Of a stretch of DNA of 64,000 nt, positions 56,201 to 64,000 are shown in pieces. The stretch spans positions 5,528,599-5,592,598 of the forward strand of contig CAJSYZ010000004.1 of assembly GCA_910574455.1 (NCBI GenBank). Reading direction: 5' to 3'. A program made the position numbers and the translations under genes. Source of the DNA: Trichaptum fuscoviolaceum. Taxonomy: Eukaryota > Basidiomycota > Agaricomycetes > Hymenochaetales > Trichaptaceae. The notes beneath the pieces are model-generated. The model was not told the origin of the DNA, made no database searches, and saw only the letters and a program-made list of their open reading frames with translations. Numbering within the stretch: the first letter of the stretch is position 1; the number at the start of each line of letters is the position of its first letter.

Positions 56201-57629
56201 CCAAGGCATGTGGGTCTTCAATATCAAGGAGAAGCCAGATGGACCTCTTGAATATAGGATGCGCTGGGTGGCGCGAGGGGATTCTCAGCTAGAAAGTGAG
56301 TTTGGTGAAATCCATGCCACTTCTGGTGATTATACTGTGGCTCGCATTATATGCGCTCTCAGTGCTGCTGAAGACGGCCGTCTGGCGGTCAATGATATTT
56401 CCTCCGCTTACCTTCACAGCAGACTCGACCTGGATCTGCCAATCTATGTCGAATATCCTACAGGTTTTTCCCCGCAGACCCCCGGTACCGTATGCAAGCT
56501 CAAGAAGGCGCTCTATGGTCTACGCCAGGGCGCGCGTGCCTGGCAAGAAGAATTTCAACGGACTCTATCCTCGCGCGGTTTCACCACTCTCGTTACCGCG
56601 CCATCTGCTTTCCGTCGTTCAGACTATCAAGGGGAAACGCTAGCTGGGACCCATGTCGACGACATTGTTAGCATGCACAAGACAGCGCCGAATGCTCCGC
56701 AAGCTGAAGAACAGCGTTTCAAAGACGACCTTGCTTCTCAGTACGAATACAAATCCCAGGACCTGACGAAGAGGACAAAACTTCTAGGATGGACGCTGTC
56801 CGTCACTACTGACTATGTGACTATCTCGGTAGAAGGGAAAATTAAACGATTGGCTGAACGCTACGGACTTCAAGATGCGAATCCTGCGTCAACTCCCATG
56901 GCGATTGATGCGTTGAAAACTTTCGCAAGCGCTAAGTCGGAACCTATCTCAGACTCTGATTTCCCTTATCGCAATGCCGTAGGGGAAATAATGTGGTTGG
57001 CAACCACCGCGCGTCCCGACATTGCTTTTGCTGCTCAAGTCCTTGCTCGTTATTTAGCCGCCCCGTCGAAAGTCCACTGTCTCGCCGTCAAGCGTGTTAT
57101 ACGTTACCTCTTGTTTACTCAAAATATTGGGCTCAATTACTCGAGGTCAAAATGCTTCGAACCCCCAACTGGCTACTGTGACGCCGATTGGGGGAGAGAT
57201 CCTGGCGACCGAAGATCTGTCTCTGGTTACGTTTTTACCCTTGCCAACGGCGCTATTGACTGGAAAGTCAAGCGGCAACTTGTAGTTGCGCTTTCGACCG
57301 CCGAGGCCGAGTATTTATCCGCCTCGCAAGCAACTCGCGAAGCTATTTGGCTGCGTAACTTCTTCACCGAGATTGATAGATCACATCATGACCAAGTTTC
57401 AACTATTTTCACCGACAATCAAGCCGCAATTAACATGTCCCTCAACCCGGTCCAGCATAACCGCACAAAACATATTGACATCCCCGTTCATCATGTTCGA
57501 GACGAAGTCAAAAAGGGCCGGGTTTGTTTCAAGCATATTCCCGGCGCCGAAAACCCGGCTGACATATTCACGAAGCCATTGCCTCGTGATGCTCATTTCA
57601 ATTGCATGCGTACCATTGGTATGTTTTAA
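53229..57629 (+). CDS. Copia Gag-Pol polyprotein (1466 residues)
   Basis: ATG 53229 to TAA 57629, with no stop or shift. Approximate residues: Gag 100-330 with zinc knuckle CTHCGRKGHGSDNC at 336-349; protease ILDSGSTSHM about 410; integrase HHCC zinc finger 549-590 (MWHRRFGHM...CEACILAKQ). The integrase catalytic region follows at about 612 (HSDIIFF), 676 (HTDNGGEY) and 707 (HEMNGIAERCNRT). RT spans about 1000-1200 with AYLHSRLDLDLPIYVEYPTG, ALYGLRQGARAWQEEF and HVDDIVSM. RNase H lies about 1315-1440 (YCDADWG, ALSTAEAEYL, DNQAAI, HIPGAENPADIFTKPL). The usual YVDD box reads HVDD, which may affect polymerase activity. It encodes all functions for particle formation, reverse transcription and integration. 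Confidence 0.97.
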   Translation: MAPTLRNRNLEADNPVNPVNPADTATTTAALPGDSLSPPVDPEDTLSSSGEQTDTVSPTTATATAIQSSSRPLTMSGTATAATAVPPGQSTSSETSGTISPPRSTLNTGVNAFLSSSNDNQWKMTETEKLSEGSGRYFGWKALTSMYLSSTTLISLVNGTEPCPDPTTSLPEEIIAWTHRDNRAKAQLGSYISMGLLSQLDATTAASMWSSITSRFEHTGAGAILVARDKIHAKFIGPSETMDDHIGELRRRRTALYSAGGTLLEEEWKAIIVKSLRHKWEKYRPMLLVVGDSEKIISFLTLEASNLESSSTSTSSETALSVNAKGQKRRYNGSGCTHCGRKGHGSDNCFAPGGKMEKYAPAWYKPPENMKRSGQEANAATTTTPSTSSNQETARMTYRVNADHNHPGPILDSGSTSHMINDKAYLDSYIEFAEPLVIGSAKSGSSMRSLGSGILTLKFIRDGYLHKLTLSDVLYVPELDTDLISVSKLEDDGVHLEFKNSRCYFSKENQVFGYAERDGALYHLRSVYAKPQSAHLASAQQDLSKDLDMWHRRFGHMSEGRITSMVSHGAVSGINLVGPKPLGRCEACILAKQVASHSPARNKRASNPFDVVHSDIIFFGETSIGGAKYGLTFIDEASGYTWVYAINDKTSDTVLHHFRALDILVETQFATRIKALHTDNGGEYVNLAMTEYLVSRGIEHHTIAPHRHEMNGIAERCNRTAADAVRAMLIAAHLSRGYWAEAYYAWAYVHNRSTLSFLAEGTTPYEILYGLKPDVGHLRVFGSVAYARVPPDSRRKLEPKSEKGILVGYYDDAAYRVMRPDHSIIKSKDVIFAEGLGSRTLTLSGSDLDSRPAGPDLDMGHANPSDPPTDFPPVITPSSASNDSLSTLTTPAPASIPTLRRSARSDHTTKERREGIAQELGLKHLDHPKRTANAANSPRVIAGIPLPRHFGEARQSPQCAEWMKAAAYELGKLYQHDVWDEVPRPIDTHVIQGMWVFNIKEKPDGPLEYRMRWVARGDSQLESEFGEIHATSGDYTVARIICALSAAEDGRLAVNDISSAYLHSRLDLDLPIYVEYPTGFSPQTPGTVCKLKKALYGLRQGARAWQEEFQRTLSSRGFTTLVTAPSAFRRSDYQGETLAGTHVDDIVSMHKTAPNAPQAEEQRFKDDLASQYEYKSQDLTKRTKLLGWTLSVTTDYVTISVEGKIKRLAERYGLQDANPASTPMAIDALKTFASAKSEPISDSDFPYRNAVGEIMWLATTARPDIAFAAQVLARYLAAPSKVHCLAVKRVIRYLLFTQNIGLNYSRSKCFEPPTGYCDADWGRDPGDRRSVSGYVFTLANGAIDWKVKRQLVVALSTAEAEYLSASQATREAIWLRNFFTEIDRSHHDQVSTIFTDNQAAINMSLNPVQHNRTKHIDIPVHHVRDEVKKGRVCFKHIPGAENPADIFTKPLPRDAHFNCMRTIGMF

Positions 57630-57814
57630 CTTTTCAAATATCTTCTATCCCTTTCCCTTTTATCTTATTCCGCTATCTAATTACAAAACCCTTCTACATA
57701 ACATTCATATAATCTTTAAATCATAAAAATTTCATAAATTCTACGTTACAAAAACACCTTTTTTTTATTCTTTTCTTTTTAAACATCGAACCCGCAGTGC
57801 TCGCTGAGGGGGAG

Positions 57815-58199
57815 TGTTAGATATATTCAATTTATTTCATTTATCAGCTCACACTTAGTAAGCACGGCTGCGTGCACGGCATGGACAAGCCACGCGCGCA
57901 TCCGCGCATATATCCAGTAGAATTGTAGTGTTAGGTCTCAGTGCGCGCTTCCGCACTGTAGACCAGTAGGATACTTGTATTTTGTACTCAGTTTCAAACC
58001 CAGCGCATCCGCGCTGGTCTTTTATTCTCTGTTTCTCGGGTCGTTGCTCCCTCAGTTCTTTTCCCCCGAACTGAGGTGAGCAACTAACTATTCTGTTCAC
58101 TCGTATGATAGCTAACATGTATATTAGCGATTATCTTATTAGGTACAGTTAATAGTTAATAAGAGTTCTTTTCCCCCGAACTGAGCGATTATCTTATTA
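57815..58199 (+). repeat. 3' LTR of the Copia element
   Basis: Preceded by the polypurine tract. One difference from the 5' LTR was seen. Confidence 0.95.
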
Positions 58200-58204
58200 A
58201 GCGG

Positions 58205-60269
58205 TGGTCGTCATTGCAGTCTTGGGAGGAGTCTTTGCGCGGAGAGCTGGAATCGTGAGCGCGAGAACGTATGCGCGTAGTGGGCAACCTTGACACCGAC
58301 GAGACTGAGCCTGGCCTAGGGTGCAGTCTGTCTAGTGAAACCTTGCAGCATTAGATCTGGCCTAGATCTGCAGCTGATGAGTGGGTCGATTGACTGGTCG
58401 CCGCTTAGATTCCGTTGCTAGACTTGAGACTCTTGAGACCTCAGGACGGGTTGGCTCTACTCTTGATGACTTCTTTAATGCTTTGCTTTCTTGGGATATG
58501 TGGCTGCTGATCGCTTTTGATCACTGTTACAAGAAGTTAGGATGTCGATGTGAGACAAGAGAAAGGTGCACGTACGATCTCAAATAGGAGCAGCAAGTAG
58601 CAAATGTCGTGCAACACGGGACTTGACACAACGCTCGCCAGGATCCTTGTGGAAGGAAACTGGCAAACAAGGGGGTGCTTGGCACTAGCCCGACAGATCG
58701 CATGTATTGTACGTCACTGACAGGCGAATGTCAGAAAGCCGAGGAACTGTCGTGGATGAAGTAGCAGGCGTATGATTAACGAGGTTGCTCAATGGACGCA
58801 AACTTGGGTGCGTCGGTAACTGCACCAGGATGGTTGTCGAAAACTATATGGCAAACTTCCTACATAGACTGAGGGTGAGAAAGATAGCAAGCAGATAAGA
58901 TTGTAAACGCTCACGTTTTCAGAGGTGGTCTGCCACTTAACAGATTGGACCCAGGATGGTGGATATCTGGGTGGCAACTTCCTACACTGCGTCTGGGGGT
59001 GAGAATGGTATTCAAGACCAGAAGAAGAATAAACTCACGGTCTCGGAAGGGGAACTGCCGTCCAAGCTAATGGACGCGAGGCGTACACTAACTCTACGGT
59101 TCAGCATGCGATTGAGGGTTAAAGAAAAGACCTGCTTACGATTGAAGAAAAAGCCTCTGCTATACTGGCAATGTGGAGCTGACAACTTAATTGCCCCGCA
59201 ATTCAGCCCCCTCAAGAATCGTGACGGAGGATATGCTGGCTCGGCGGAGGCAAAGGCGTAGATCGATGAGTGACAAATCGATGGACGGTCGTCCGGGGTG
59301 CATCGGAAGCAGCACCCTAAGCAGTTCGCGCAGGAGCGTCGAAGGAGGCGAATCAGTCGAAGGAGGCGAATCAGTCGAAGGAGGCGAATCAGTCGAAGGA
59401 GGCGAATCAGTCGAAGGAGGCGAATCAGTCGAAGGAGGCGAATCAGTCGAAGAGTAGCACAAGAACAAAGCGGACGTTTTGGGGGTTGGAGTGCTTGAGT
59501 ATCGAGAACTGGGCTAGTCTTTCCACTGATCGGGTGGCACGGACAGCGAGAACAATAGTACTTTCTATTGAGGTTCAAAGGTCGAATGGAAGGTAGTGTA
59601 GAGCAGACACCACTCGAGTCAAATGGTGCAGATAGTGACGAAGCAGAGAGCCTGAATGGCTGGAACGCGATGGGCGAAGTATAAGCGGAGTTGGAGTGGT
59701 TGGAGAGCTGTAAATGGCTGATGAATTTGTCGTTGCGAAGTTCCTTGGAAGTAATAAGACGTGAGCAAAGAGAAACAAGAGAAAAGAATAGCACATACCA
59801 TGTCAGGTTACCCGATCACTGGCATCCCAAGCCATGGCAAGTACTAGCACTTGACTTGGTAGCTGGTAATATCACTGACATATGGGGTTGTCCTTTCAGT
59901 GGCTTCTCATCGGACGAATAAAGATCTCCAATGGCGTCGGTTTCCGCAAAGATACTTATAATCCCGTCGGTCTGGGATTAATCTCCGGTTGGGTCGCAGT
60001 CAGGTGGGCTGTAGGAGAGCTCCGGTTCTCCAGTTGACATAGCGCACCCGACAACTATCTGCATCTCGAGAATGATGTATGCGAGGTATACCTCATCGAC
60101 CTTGCTTGCTGAACGAAAGTTGTTGGCGTCGGCATCCCAGTTGGCGCTGCTCAAGCGCACACCGTGTTTGAGATAAGCAAGACTTTCCGATATCGAAGTG
60201 TGAACATCTTTGGAAACGAGCGGAGGGAAATCGTGATCATCGCTGCTGCTGTCGTGAGTGAGGTCTGAG
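58205..60269. other. interior of the unit-array element, right of the Copia insert
   Basis: About 2 kb. No transposase motif was recognised. Frames include plus 58956-59261 and 59191-59457 (the latter ends in a VEGGES repeat). A minus 260-codon frame (59794-59012) is rich in Leu/Arg/Ser and overlaps the minisatellite antisense. Splice-like GTGAG...CAG signals around 58900-59040 hint at a spliced gene, but no model could be supported. Confidence 0.4.
59338..59457 (+). repeat. 18-bp coding-length minisatellite
   Basis: GTCGAAGGAGGCGAATCA repeated about six and a half times with virtually no differences. 18 bp keeps frame in all six readings, giving VEGGES or IRLLRL repeats. Confidence 0.9.
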
Positions 60270-60751
60270 GTTCGGGTATACGGAGGGTTGGATTTGGATA
60301 CACCGAGGGGTCAAAAATAGATTCTCACGAGGGTCACATACATATACTTTACGGTGGTCAGATAATGGTGCTATGAGGGGTCAGAAATCAATACTCCAGG
60401 GGTTGGATTTACATACTTTTGAGAGGTCGAATTTGCATACTTTGAGAGGTTGAATTTAGATACTTTGAAGGGTTGGAATTGGATACTATTAAGGGTCAGA
60501 AATGTATACATTGGAGGGTTGGATTCTTGTAAATGCCGGGGTTGGATTTAGATAACTCAAATTGTCAGATATTGATTCTCAAATTGTCAGATATTATTTC
60601 GCAAGTTGTCCGATATTACTTTTAAAATGTTGGCAATAGCCGTTATAATTGTCAGATTTATGTATTATAAGGGGTTGGATTTATATAAGTCGATGTGTCA
60701 GATTATGATAAAACGCGGGTCAGATAGGTACATTGAGGTGCTGAAATCCTA
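60270..60751 (-). repeat. right unit array (GTCAG and GTTGG words every 24 bp or so)
   Basis: About 20 units with GGTTGGATTTAGATACT-type and GGTCAGAAAT-type sequences. It is the complement of the left array. Strict collinearity with the left array is limited to the outermost 35-40 bp. Confidence 0.8.
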
Positions 60752-60766
60752 TCTTGCGCCAAATTT

Positions 60767-60828
60767 GGAATCCCATGGTCGACGGTGAACGACATCTGCA
60801 TCGGGAAAAAGGGAAAAAGCCTATAATT
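60767..60828 (+). pseudogene. Tc1/mariner-type transposase, continuation of the helix-turn-helix
   Basis: GIPWSTVNDICIGKKGK continues the frame broken at 51918 and stops after about 20 codons. See 51810-51918. Confidence 0.5.
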
Positions 60829-60889
60829 AACATAATCACCCGTAATGAGCTAAAATCTCATATATCCGCTACCTCGGCGACGTAACACA

Positions 60890-61400
60890 TATATTAGGGT
60901 AGAATTCTAATAGAAGATGTAATCTGTCAGACATATAGTTCTAATCACTTGCGAGACTTATGGCGATTATAAGCAATTCCAAACCTTGTAATATCTACAA
61001 TGTAATATAATCACTGTAATCATTATGCATCTTACATTGCATTACGAAGGCTTATATCTAATTACAGACATTATCTTCGCCACATTTGCATGTAAGCCAT
61101 ATCAGGATTATAGCTCTTATATGTACTTATGAGAGATTATAATGGATTATGAGTCTTATAAGGGCTAGAATGTACTATAATCTCCGTAATCATTATGCAA
61201 ATTATATCACATTATGAAGCCTTATATTCAATTACAGACATTATAATTTGCATAGTTGCTTAGAAATGCTATCAGAATGATAGCCCATCTACATGATTCT
61301 GTGTAAATATGTTGGATTATGAGCCTTACATTCACTAGAAGGTGATACAAACCCTGTATAGTTCTTACACGGCCTTCTCACTTTCACACAAAATGATAGA
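60890..61400. repeat. AT-rich spacer with an imperfect tandem duplication of about 170 bp
   Basis: GTAATCATTATGCA, then ATTACATT/ATCACATT, TTATAT-TAATTACAGACATTAT and GCATAGTTGC/GCATGTAAGC occur in the same order at about 60965-61140 and 61145-61310. No gene. Confidence 0.6.
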
Positions 61401-61589
61401 ATGAAAAGCATGATATGTTATTTAGTACTAGCTACATACAAGAAACGCATACAAGAAACCTACACTATCAAAGAGAAGCTCGTAGAACATGACGCCAACG
61501 GAGAAACCGTTGGCAAGAGTAGTAATAGTAATGCAACGGCCGAGGATCTCTTTGACTCTGAGGCCAACTGCAAGACGATCCTTTCGCAG

Positions 61590-62853
61590 ATCGAGAGAGA
61601 ACGCTGGCGGCTGCATGAAGATGGGCGAAAAGCAGGCTGGAAATTCTTTCCCTGGTCACCAGCGAAGGGGGGGAGGAGTTCATACTCAGCGGGGTCAGGA
61701 CGCCAGCGCATGAGAGCCTTCGGGTCGTCGACAAGGACGCACATGCTGAGGTACGCGCCTTCCTGGACCTTATGCATCACAGTTTTCCACCCGGCGGGGA
61801 CAGGCTGTGTCTTATTTGCGACCTGATCCCAGCTTCTGCGGCGGAGGTTAGCTAGAGAATGGCGCAGATGGGGGTGGTCGACTTACACTCCTCGGAAGTA
61901 CCGGCTCTGCAAGGTATCCTGCATCGGGATGCGGTGGTCTGGGTTCTTGGCTAGCAGACGCCGCATCAGATTGCATGCCTCTGGGAAACGCTTGCGGAAC
62001 CATCGAGGGATGAACGTATTTTCGTACAGTGCGTTGGCCTCAAGATCCTTGCGATCCCTCCCACGGAAGGGCAGCTAAAAAAGGCGGTGTCAGTGAGGGT
62101 GATGGGTTGGAACGGACGAAGCTCACTCTGCCAAAGACAAGCTCATAGAACATGACGGAGAAACTGTCGGCCTTGTACGAGTAATGGTCGCCATGAAGCA
62201 TCTCTGGTGCCATTTAGCCCGTCGTGCCACACTTGCCCTTAGTCCTGTGCCAATAGTCATCGTAAGTTAGTACCTCGTCAATGCTTACCGCATGTCCTTT
62301 GAAAATGTGTGCGAGGCCGAAGTCCCCGATGACGAGCCGACCTTGCTCATCCATGAAGACGTTGTCCGGTTTGAGGTCGTGATGGACGATGACCTGATTG
62401 TGCAAGGTGCCCACGGCATAGCACTACGAAAAAATATGAGACACAACTTGGGGGAAAGGAAGCGGAGACGTACAAGTTGCGCCATGATGAACTTGATTTC
62501 ATGCATGCGGAACAGCTTCTTCGCGTTGGTCATCGCTCCTCGCAAGATACCACCGGCTGCCAAACCTTGGATGATAATGAAGTTGTGCGGGTCCATGAAG
62601 GATTATGGTGTAAAAAAGGTCAAGTTAAGCAAAGTCAAGTCAGAAAGGATCTTCTTCTCCGTAAACAACATCTCCCGAATGTCTCGGTCGACACCTGCTT
62701 GACCGCGACCTTCTTGTCGTATTCGCGATGAGAGATGTCCACGGCCTGGTAGATACGGCCGAGCCCGCCTTTTCCAAGGACAGCTTCAAGCTTGTAGTCG
62801 TCAGGTCGTTTACAAAGATCCTCGCGGGCGAGCTTCGCGGTGTCAATGACCAT
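61590..62853 (-). pseudogene. Ser/Thr protein kinase, disabled
   Basis: The minus strand reads LCKRPDDYKLEAVLGKGGLG (glycine loop), DKKVAVKQV (ATP-binding Lys), MDPHNFIIIQGLAAGG and FRMHEIKFIMAQL. After a 50-bp intron it continues with VIVHHDLKPDNVFM (catalytic loop, HHD for HRD) and IGDFGLAHIF; a further intron is followed by KCGTTG, a TAA, then MAPEMLHGDHYS and PEACNLMRRLLAKNPDHRIP. The C-terminal exon reads AGWKTVMHKVQEGAYLSMC. A frameshift separates VAVKQV from DIREMLFTEKKIL near 62680, and the TAA replaces the usual Tyr/Phe before APE. Introns remain clean, so decay is recent. The layout resembles AGC-like kinases. Confidence 0.75.
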
Positions 62854-63216
62854 CGCTGTGCGTTGAGGGGTTGGTCATGAAGAGACGCGGTACCCGCGTG
62901 ACACTGCCACCGTGCCACAGGTGTGACGCACAGTGCAAGCATACAGTCACACTCGGGTGGCACACCAGTAAATCATCAGAAAAAGACACAAATCATGATA
63001 AGAGTATGAAAACATACCAATTACAACAAAAATACGAAATTTGAAGGCCATCCTGTGGATGGATGGGGAGAGACAAAACTGGATGAAGAGGAAGTGGAAG
63101 GAGAGACAGAGAGGGAGGAGGAAGGGAAGTCGATGAACGCGACGCGTCACAGTCTTATTGGTACTAATTCAAACTCCGCAGCATCATCGTTCCTCAAGCC
63201 TCAAATCGCTAAGTCC
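62854..63216. other. spacer between the kinase and coatomer relics
   Basis: No gene is recognised. The break where coatomer homology begins is near 63216. Confidence 0.45.
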
Positions 63217-64000
63217 GTGAAAACATCAGCATCGGTTCCGAGTCAGACGAACAGCTACGGGTCTTCAATTACAACACTCACGAGAAAGTGACTGCATTCG
63301 AGGCCCATCTTGATTACATTCGATGCCTGGTTGCTCATCCTGCTCTTAGCATTGTGTTGACGGGCTGCGATGATATGACCATCAAAGCATGGGACTGGGA
63401 TAAAGACTGGCCCGGGAAGTGTATTCGGGTGCGTACATCCACCTCTTTGGAATCAGACCTCTCTAATTAGCTCTGAAGATATTTGAAGGACACACGCACT
63501 ACATTATGACCTTGTCTTCGACCCCAAGGACACCAATACCTTCGCCTCTTCTTGTCTTGACCGTACCATGAAAATGTGGTCGCTCGGTTCCTCAACGTCG
63601 AATTTCACCCTCGAGGTACACGAGTAGGGCGACGTGAACTACATCAACTTCTACCCCGGTACAGACAAGCCGTATCTTGTCACGAGTGGTGACGACCGGA
63701 CGAAAAAATATGGGACTATCAAGCAAAAGTTGTGTCCAGACGATGGAGGGGCACACCAACAACGTCTCGTTTGCCGTCTTTCATCCCAGCCTCCCTTTGA
63801 TAGTCAGCGGTTCAGAGGATGGTATGATTAAGATCTGGAACTCGGCCACGTACCGCTCGGAAAACTCCTTGAGCTACGCTCTTGAGTGTGTATGGTGCAT
63901 TGCTATCCGACCGCAGGGAAACGAGGTTGCCGTAGGGTACGACGAAGGTGTGGTCGTGGTCAAACTTGGCCGTGACGAGCCTTCCTACAGCATAAATCCT
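63217..64000 (+). pseudogene. coatomer beta-prime subunit (SEC27/COPB2), WD40 part, disabled and 5' truncated
   Basis: Reads SESDEQLRVFNYNTHEKVTA, HPALSIVLTGCDDMTIKAWD, an intron (63430-63479) and IFEGHTHYIM. In shifted frames it continues DPKDTNTFASSCLDRTMKMW, NYINFYPGTDKPYLVTSGDD, SGSEDGMIKIWNSATYRSEN and VVVVKLGRDEPSYSINP, up to the window edge. This is the second half of the N-terminal propeller of the COPI cage protein that sorts dilysine cargo. Disablements are a one-base loss after HYIM, a TAG at about 63627 (normally Lys), and a shift at DDRTKK. The first blades are missing, and the sequence continues beyond 64000. Confidence 0.88.

Larger units (their letters stand above)
52783..58199 (+). 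mobile_element. complete young Ty1/Copia retrotransposon (5417 bp), TSD AGCGG
   Basis: The 385-bp LTRs (52783-53167, 57815-58199) differ at one position by eye (52844 G, 57876 A). The 5-bp duplications AGCGG are at 52778-52782 and 58200-58204. The primer-binding site GGTTATGAGCC starts at 53168 (half-tRNA initiator Met type), and polypurine GAGGGGGAG ends at 57814. One open Gag-Pol frame fills the interior. All signs point to a recent, probably autonomous copy. Confidence 0.95.
51919..60757. mobile_element. DNA element (8839 bp; about 3.4 kb without its Copia insert) with opposed unit-array ends, TSD GCCAAATTT
   Basis: The outer ends are inverted copies of ATAGGATTTCAGCACCTCAA running on to TGTACCTATCTGAC (left about 51925-51958, right about 60718-60751). 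Both continue inward as about 480-500 bp of degenerate units. A 9-bp duplication GCCAAATTT lies at 51910-51918 and 60758-60766, and removing the element restores a Tc1-type helix-turn-helix frame. A 9-bp TSD with long subterminal repeats resembles Mutator-like elements, but no transposase was recognised inside. A complete Copia element (52783-58199) is inserted near the left end. Confidence 0.75.

Noticed and set aside
59338..59457. CRISPR-like regular repeat
   Set aside because: Units are directly adjacent with no spacers, and the genome is eukaryotic.
59012..59794. 260-codon minus-strand frame with a LRLIRL repeat
   Set aside because: The frame is held open by the 18-bp minisatellite and has no start context or domain. 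A spliced gene there cannot be excluded.

Overview
This window reads as a transposon-rich, gene-poor stretch of a basidiomycete genome, most likely an Agaricomycete. The reasons are 50-65 bp GT-AG introns, a class I hydrophobin, a compact intron-rich RPB7 gene, a BCS1-like AAA relic, and clusters of small secreted proteins. No rRNA, tRNA or CRISPR array was recognised.

Layout. 1-4.4 kb: relics of a fungal signalling N-terminal domain, a BCS1-like AAA protein, a Vps23-type UEV domain and a BAR-domain protein, joined out of order. 4.6-7.5 kb: a truncated tyrosine-recombinase gene (Crypton-like) whose intron carries a solo Gypsy LTR, facing an intact-looking two-exon gene of unknown function. 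8.4-15.4 kb: a nest. A Harbinger-like end is broken by a minus-strand Ty3/Gypsy element, which is broken by a 2.4-kb LTR and by a second solo LTR; the 2.4-kb LTR is itself broken by a young gag-only Copia element. 15.4-17.1 kb: two inverted copies of a GGTACC-rich repeat around an uncharacterised gene relic. 17.38-21.55 kb: a DNA transposon with about 368-bp palindrome-rich terminal inverted repeats and a perfect 8-bp target duplication, carrying an Hsp70 C-terminal fragment. 21.6-24.3 kb: the main host-gene island, with RPB7 (+), an unrecognised gene (-) and a hydrophobin (-).

27.9-39.2 kb: three paralogous secreted proteins (glycopeptide-like) with nearly identical nine-exon structures, and two paralogous secreted double-psi beta-barrel (RlpA/papain-inhibitor-like) proteins. 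All six secreted-protein genes, the hydrophobin included, have a TATA-like box upstream. 36-51.6 kb: degenerate duplicated segments and one intact-looking five-exon gene of unknown function (46.3-47.3 kb, -). 51.9-60.8 kb: an 8.8-kb element whose ends are opposed arrays of about 24-bp degenerate units. It is inserted in the helix-turn-helix region of a Tc1/mariner transposase relic, with a 9-bp target duplication. Inside it sits a complete, very young Copia element (385-bp LTRs, one open 1466-codon Gag-Pol). 61.4-64 kb: a protein-kinase pseudogene (-) and the start of a coatomer beta-prime (SEC27/COPB2) pseudogene (+) that runs off the window.

The functional content is probably RPB7, the hydrophobin, the secreted-protein families, two genes of unknown function, and the young Copia elements. 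Most of the rest is nested transposons and decaying gene fragments. The best candidates for something undescribed are the unit-array element, the palindrome-ended Hsp70-carrying transposon, a stem-loop and repeat module shared by four Gypsy LTRs, and the recombinase/partner gene pair.
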